This document shows positions 37,645 through 37,956 of a stretch of DNA of 37,956 nt, piece after piece. The DNA comes from Rhodocyclaceae bacterium (lineage in GTDB: Bacteria > Pseudomonadota > Gammaproteobacteria > Burkholderiales > Rhodocyclaceae), in NCBI GenBank assembly GCA_030682175.1, contig JAUXOM010000073.1:1-37956 (forward strand). Direction: 5' to 3'. The position numbers were made by a program, and so were the translations under genes. Position 1 is the stretch's first letter; each line of letters begins with the position of its first letter. The notes under the pieces are model-generated. The model was given only the letters and a program-made list of their open reading frames with translations. It ran no database searches and had not been told where the DNA came from.

Positions 37645-37956
37645 CCCAGCTGGCCCTGGTCATCGACCTCAACGTGTGCGTGGGCTGCCACGCCTGCGTG
37701 ACGAGCTGCAAGCAGTGGAACACCTCCGGCTCGGCCGGCGCGCTGGTGGACCTCAACCCCTACAGCGAAGACCCCAACGGCACCTTCTTCAACCGGGTGC
37801 AGACCTTCGAAGTGGGCGAGTTTCCCATCACGCAGACGGTCCACTTCCCCAAATCGTGCCTGCACTGCGAAGACCCGCCCTGCGTGCCGGTCTGCCCCAC
37901 CGGCGCGAGCTACAAACGGGCCGAAGACGGCATCGTGCTGGTCGACTACGACAAGT
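37641..37956 (+). CDS. soeB: SoeB-like iron-sulfur subunit, cut by the window edge
   Basis: The first 105 residues of a four-cluster ferredoxin-like electron-transfer subunit (DmsB/PsrB/NrfC family). Seen: the first cluster motif CVGCHACVTSCKQWN (Cys13, 16, 19, 23) and the second CLHCEDPPCVPVCPTGA (Cys73, 76, 81, 85). The ATG at 37641 overlaps the soeA stop (ATGA), so the two are translated together. The frame is open to the last base; a SoeC membrane anchor would be expected beyond the edge. Confidence 0.9.
   Translation, partial: MTQLALVIDLNVCVGCHACVTSCKQWNTSGSAGALVDLNPYSEDPNGTFFNRVQTFEVGEFPITQTVHFPKSCLHCEDPPCVPVCPTGASYKRAEDGIVLVDYDK

Overview
The window is about 38 kb of GC-rich chromosome from a betaproteobacterium, probably a sulfur-oxidising member of the Rhodocyclales/Nitrosomonadales type. 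The placement rests on gene content and order only: a DsrL-like iron-sulfur flavoprotein, a SoeAB-type cytoplasmic sulfite dehydrogenase, the algH-ruvX-pyrR-pyrB-pyrX gene order and a pilGHIJ-chpA twitching cluster. No phage, plasmid, transposase, CRISPR, tRNA or rRNA gene is visible. Layout: (1) 110-3315, a DsrL-like NAD(P)H/ferredoxin-type oxidoreductase divergent from a LysR regulator. (2) 3319-5968, an MFS transporter coupled to a membrane-anchored TlpA-like thioredoxin, then dsbB on the other strand. (3) 6168-10902, a rhodanese, cobalamin-dependent methionine synthase metH and an unrecognised 150-residue protein. (4) 11272-15694 on the minus strand, the pyrimidine operon algH-ruvX-pyrR-pyrB-pyrX-DUF1840. 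Its dihydroorotase has lost metal ligands, so it is probably the structural pseudo-enzyme PyrX. (5) 15808-16221, a CopZ-like zinc/[2Fe-2S] protein. (6) 16523-25703 on the minus strand, the chemotaxis-like system for type IV pili (pilG, pilH, pilI, pilJ and an 1850-residue hybrid kinase ChpA). (7) 26062-29410 on the plus strand, thiD-thiE, hemL and a SugE-type small multidrug resistance protein. (8) 29486-33994, a MacA-like adaptor, an ABC ATPase and two tandem MacB/FtsX-type permeases. (9) 34156-37956, an unrecognised 136-residue protein divergent from soeA and the first third or so of soeB, which runs off the right edge. The known systems work as usual: the pyr cluster makes and regulates carbamoyl-aspartate, the Pil-Chp cluster steers twitching motility, and SoeAB oxidises sulfite to sulfate in the cytoplasm. 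DsrL would exchange electrons between NAD(H) and a sulfur-oxidation partner that is not encoded here. The least explained content is a network of short dispersed GC-rich repeats. The clearest family has the core AAAGTCGGCGCTGG. It fills intergenic gaps and also occurs in frame inside metH, chpA and one ABC permease, twice in inter-domain linkers. Other families form a roughly 340-bp composite inverted repeat between convergent genes at 10920-11266, supply the last codons and stop of chpA, and supply the leader or start codon of hemL and of a permease. I found these by eye; copy number and family boundaries need genome-wide alignment.
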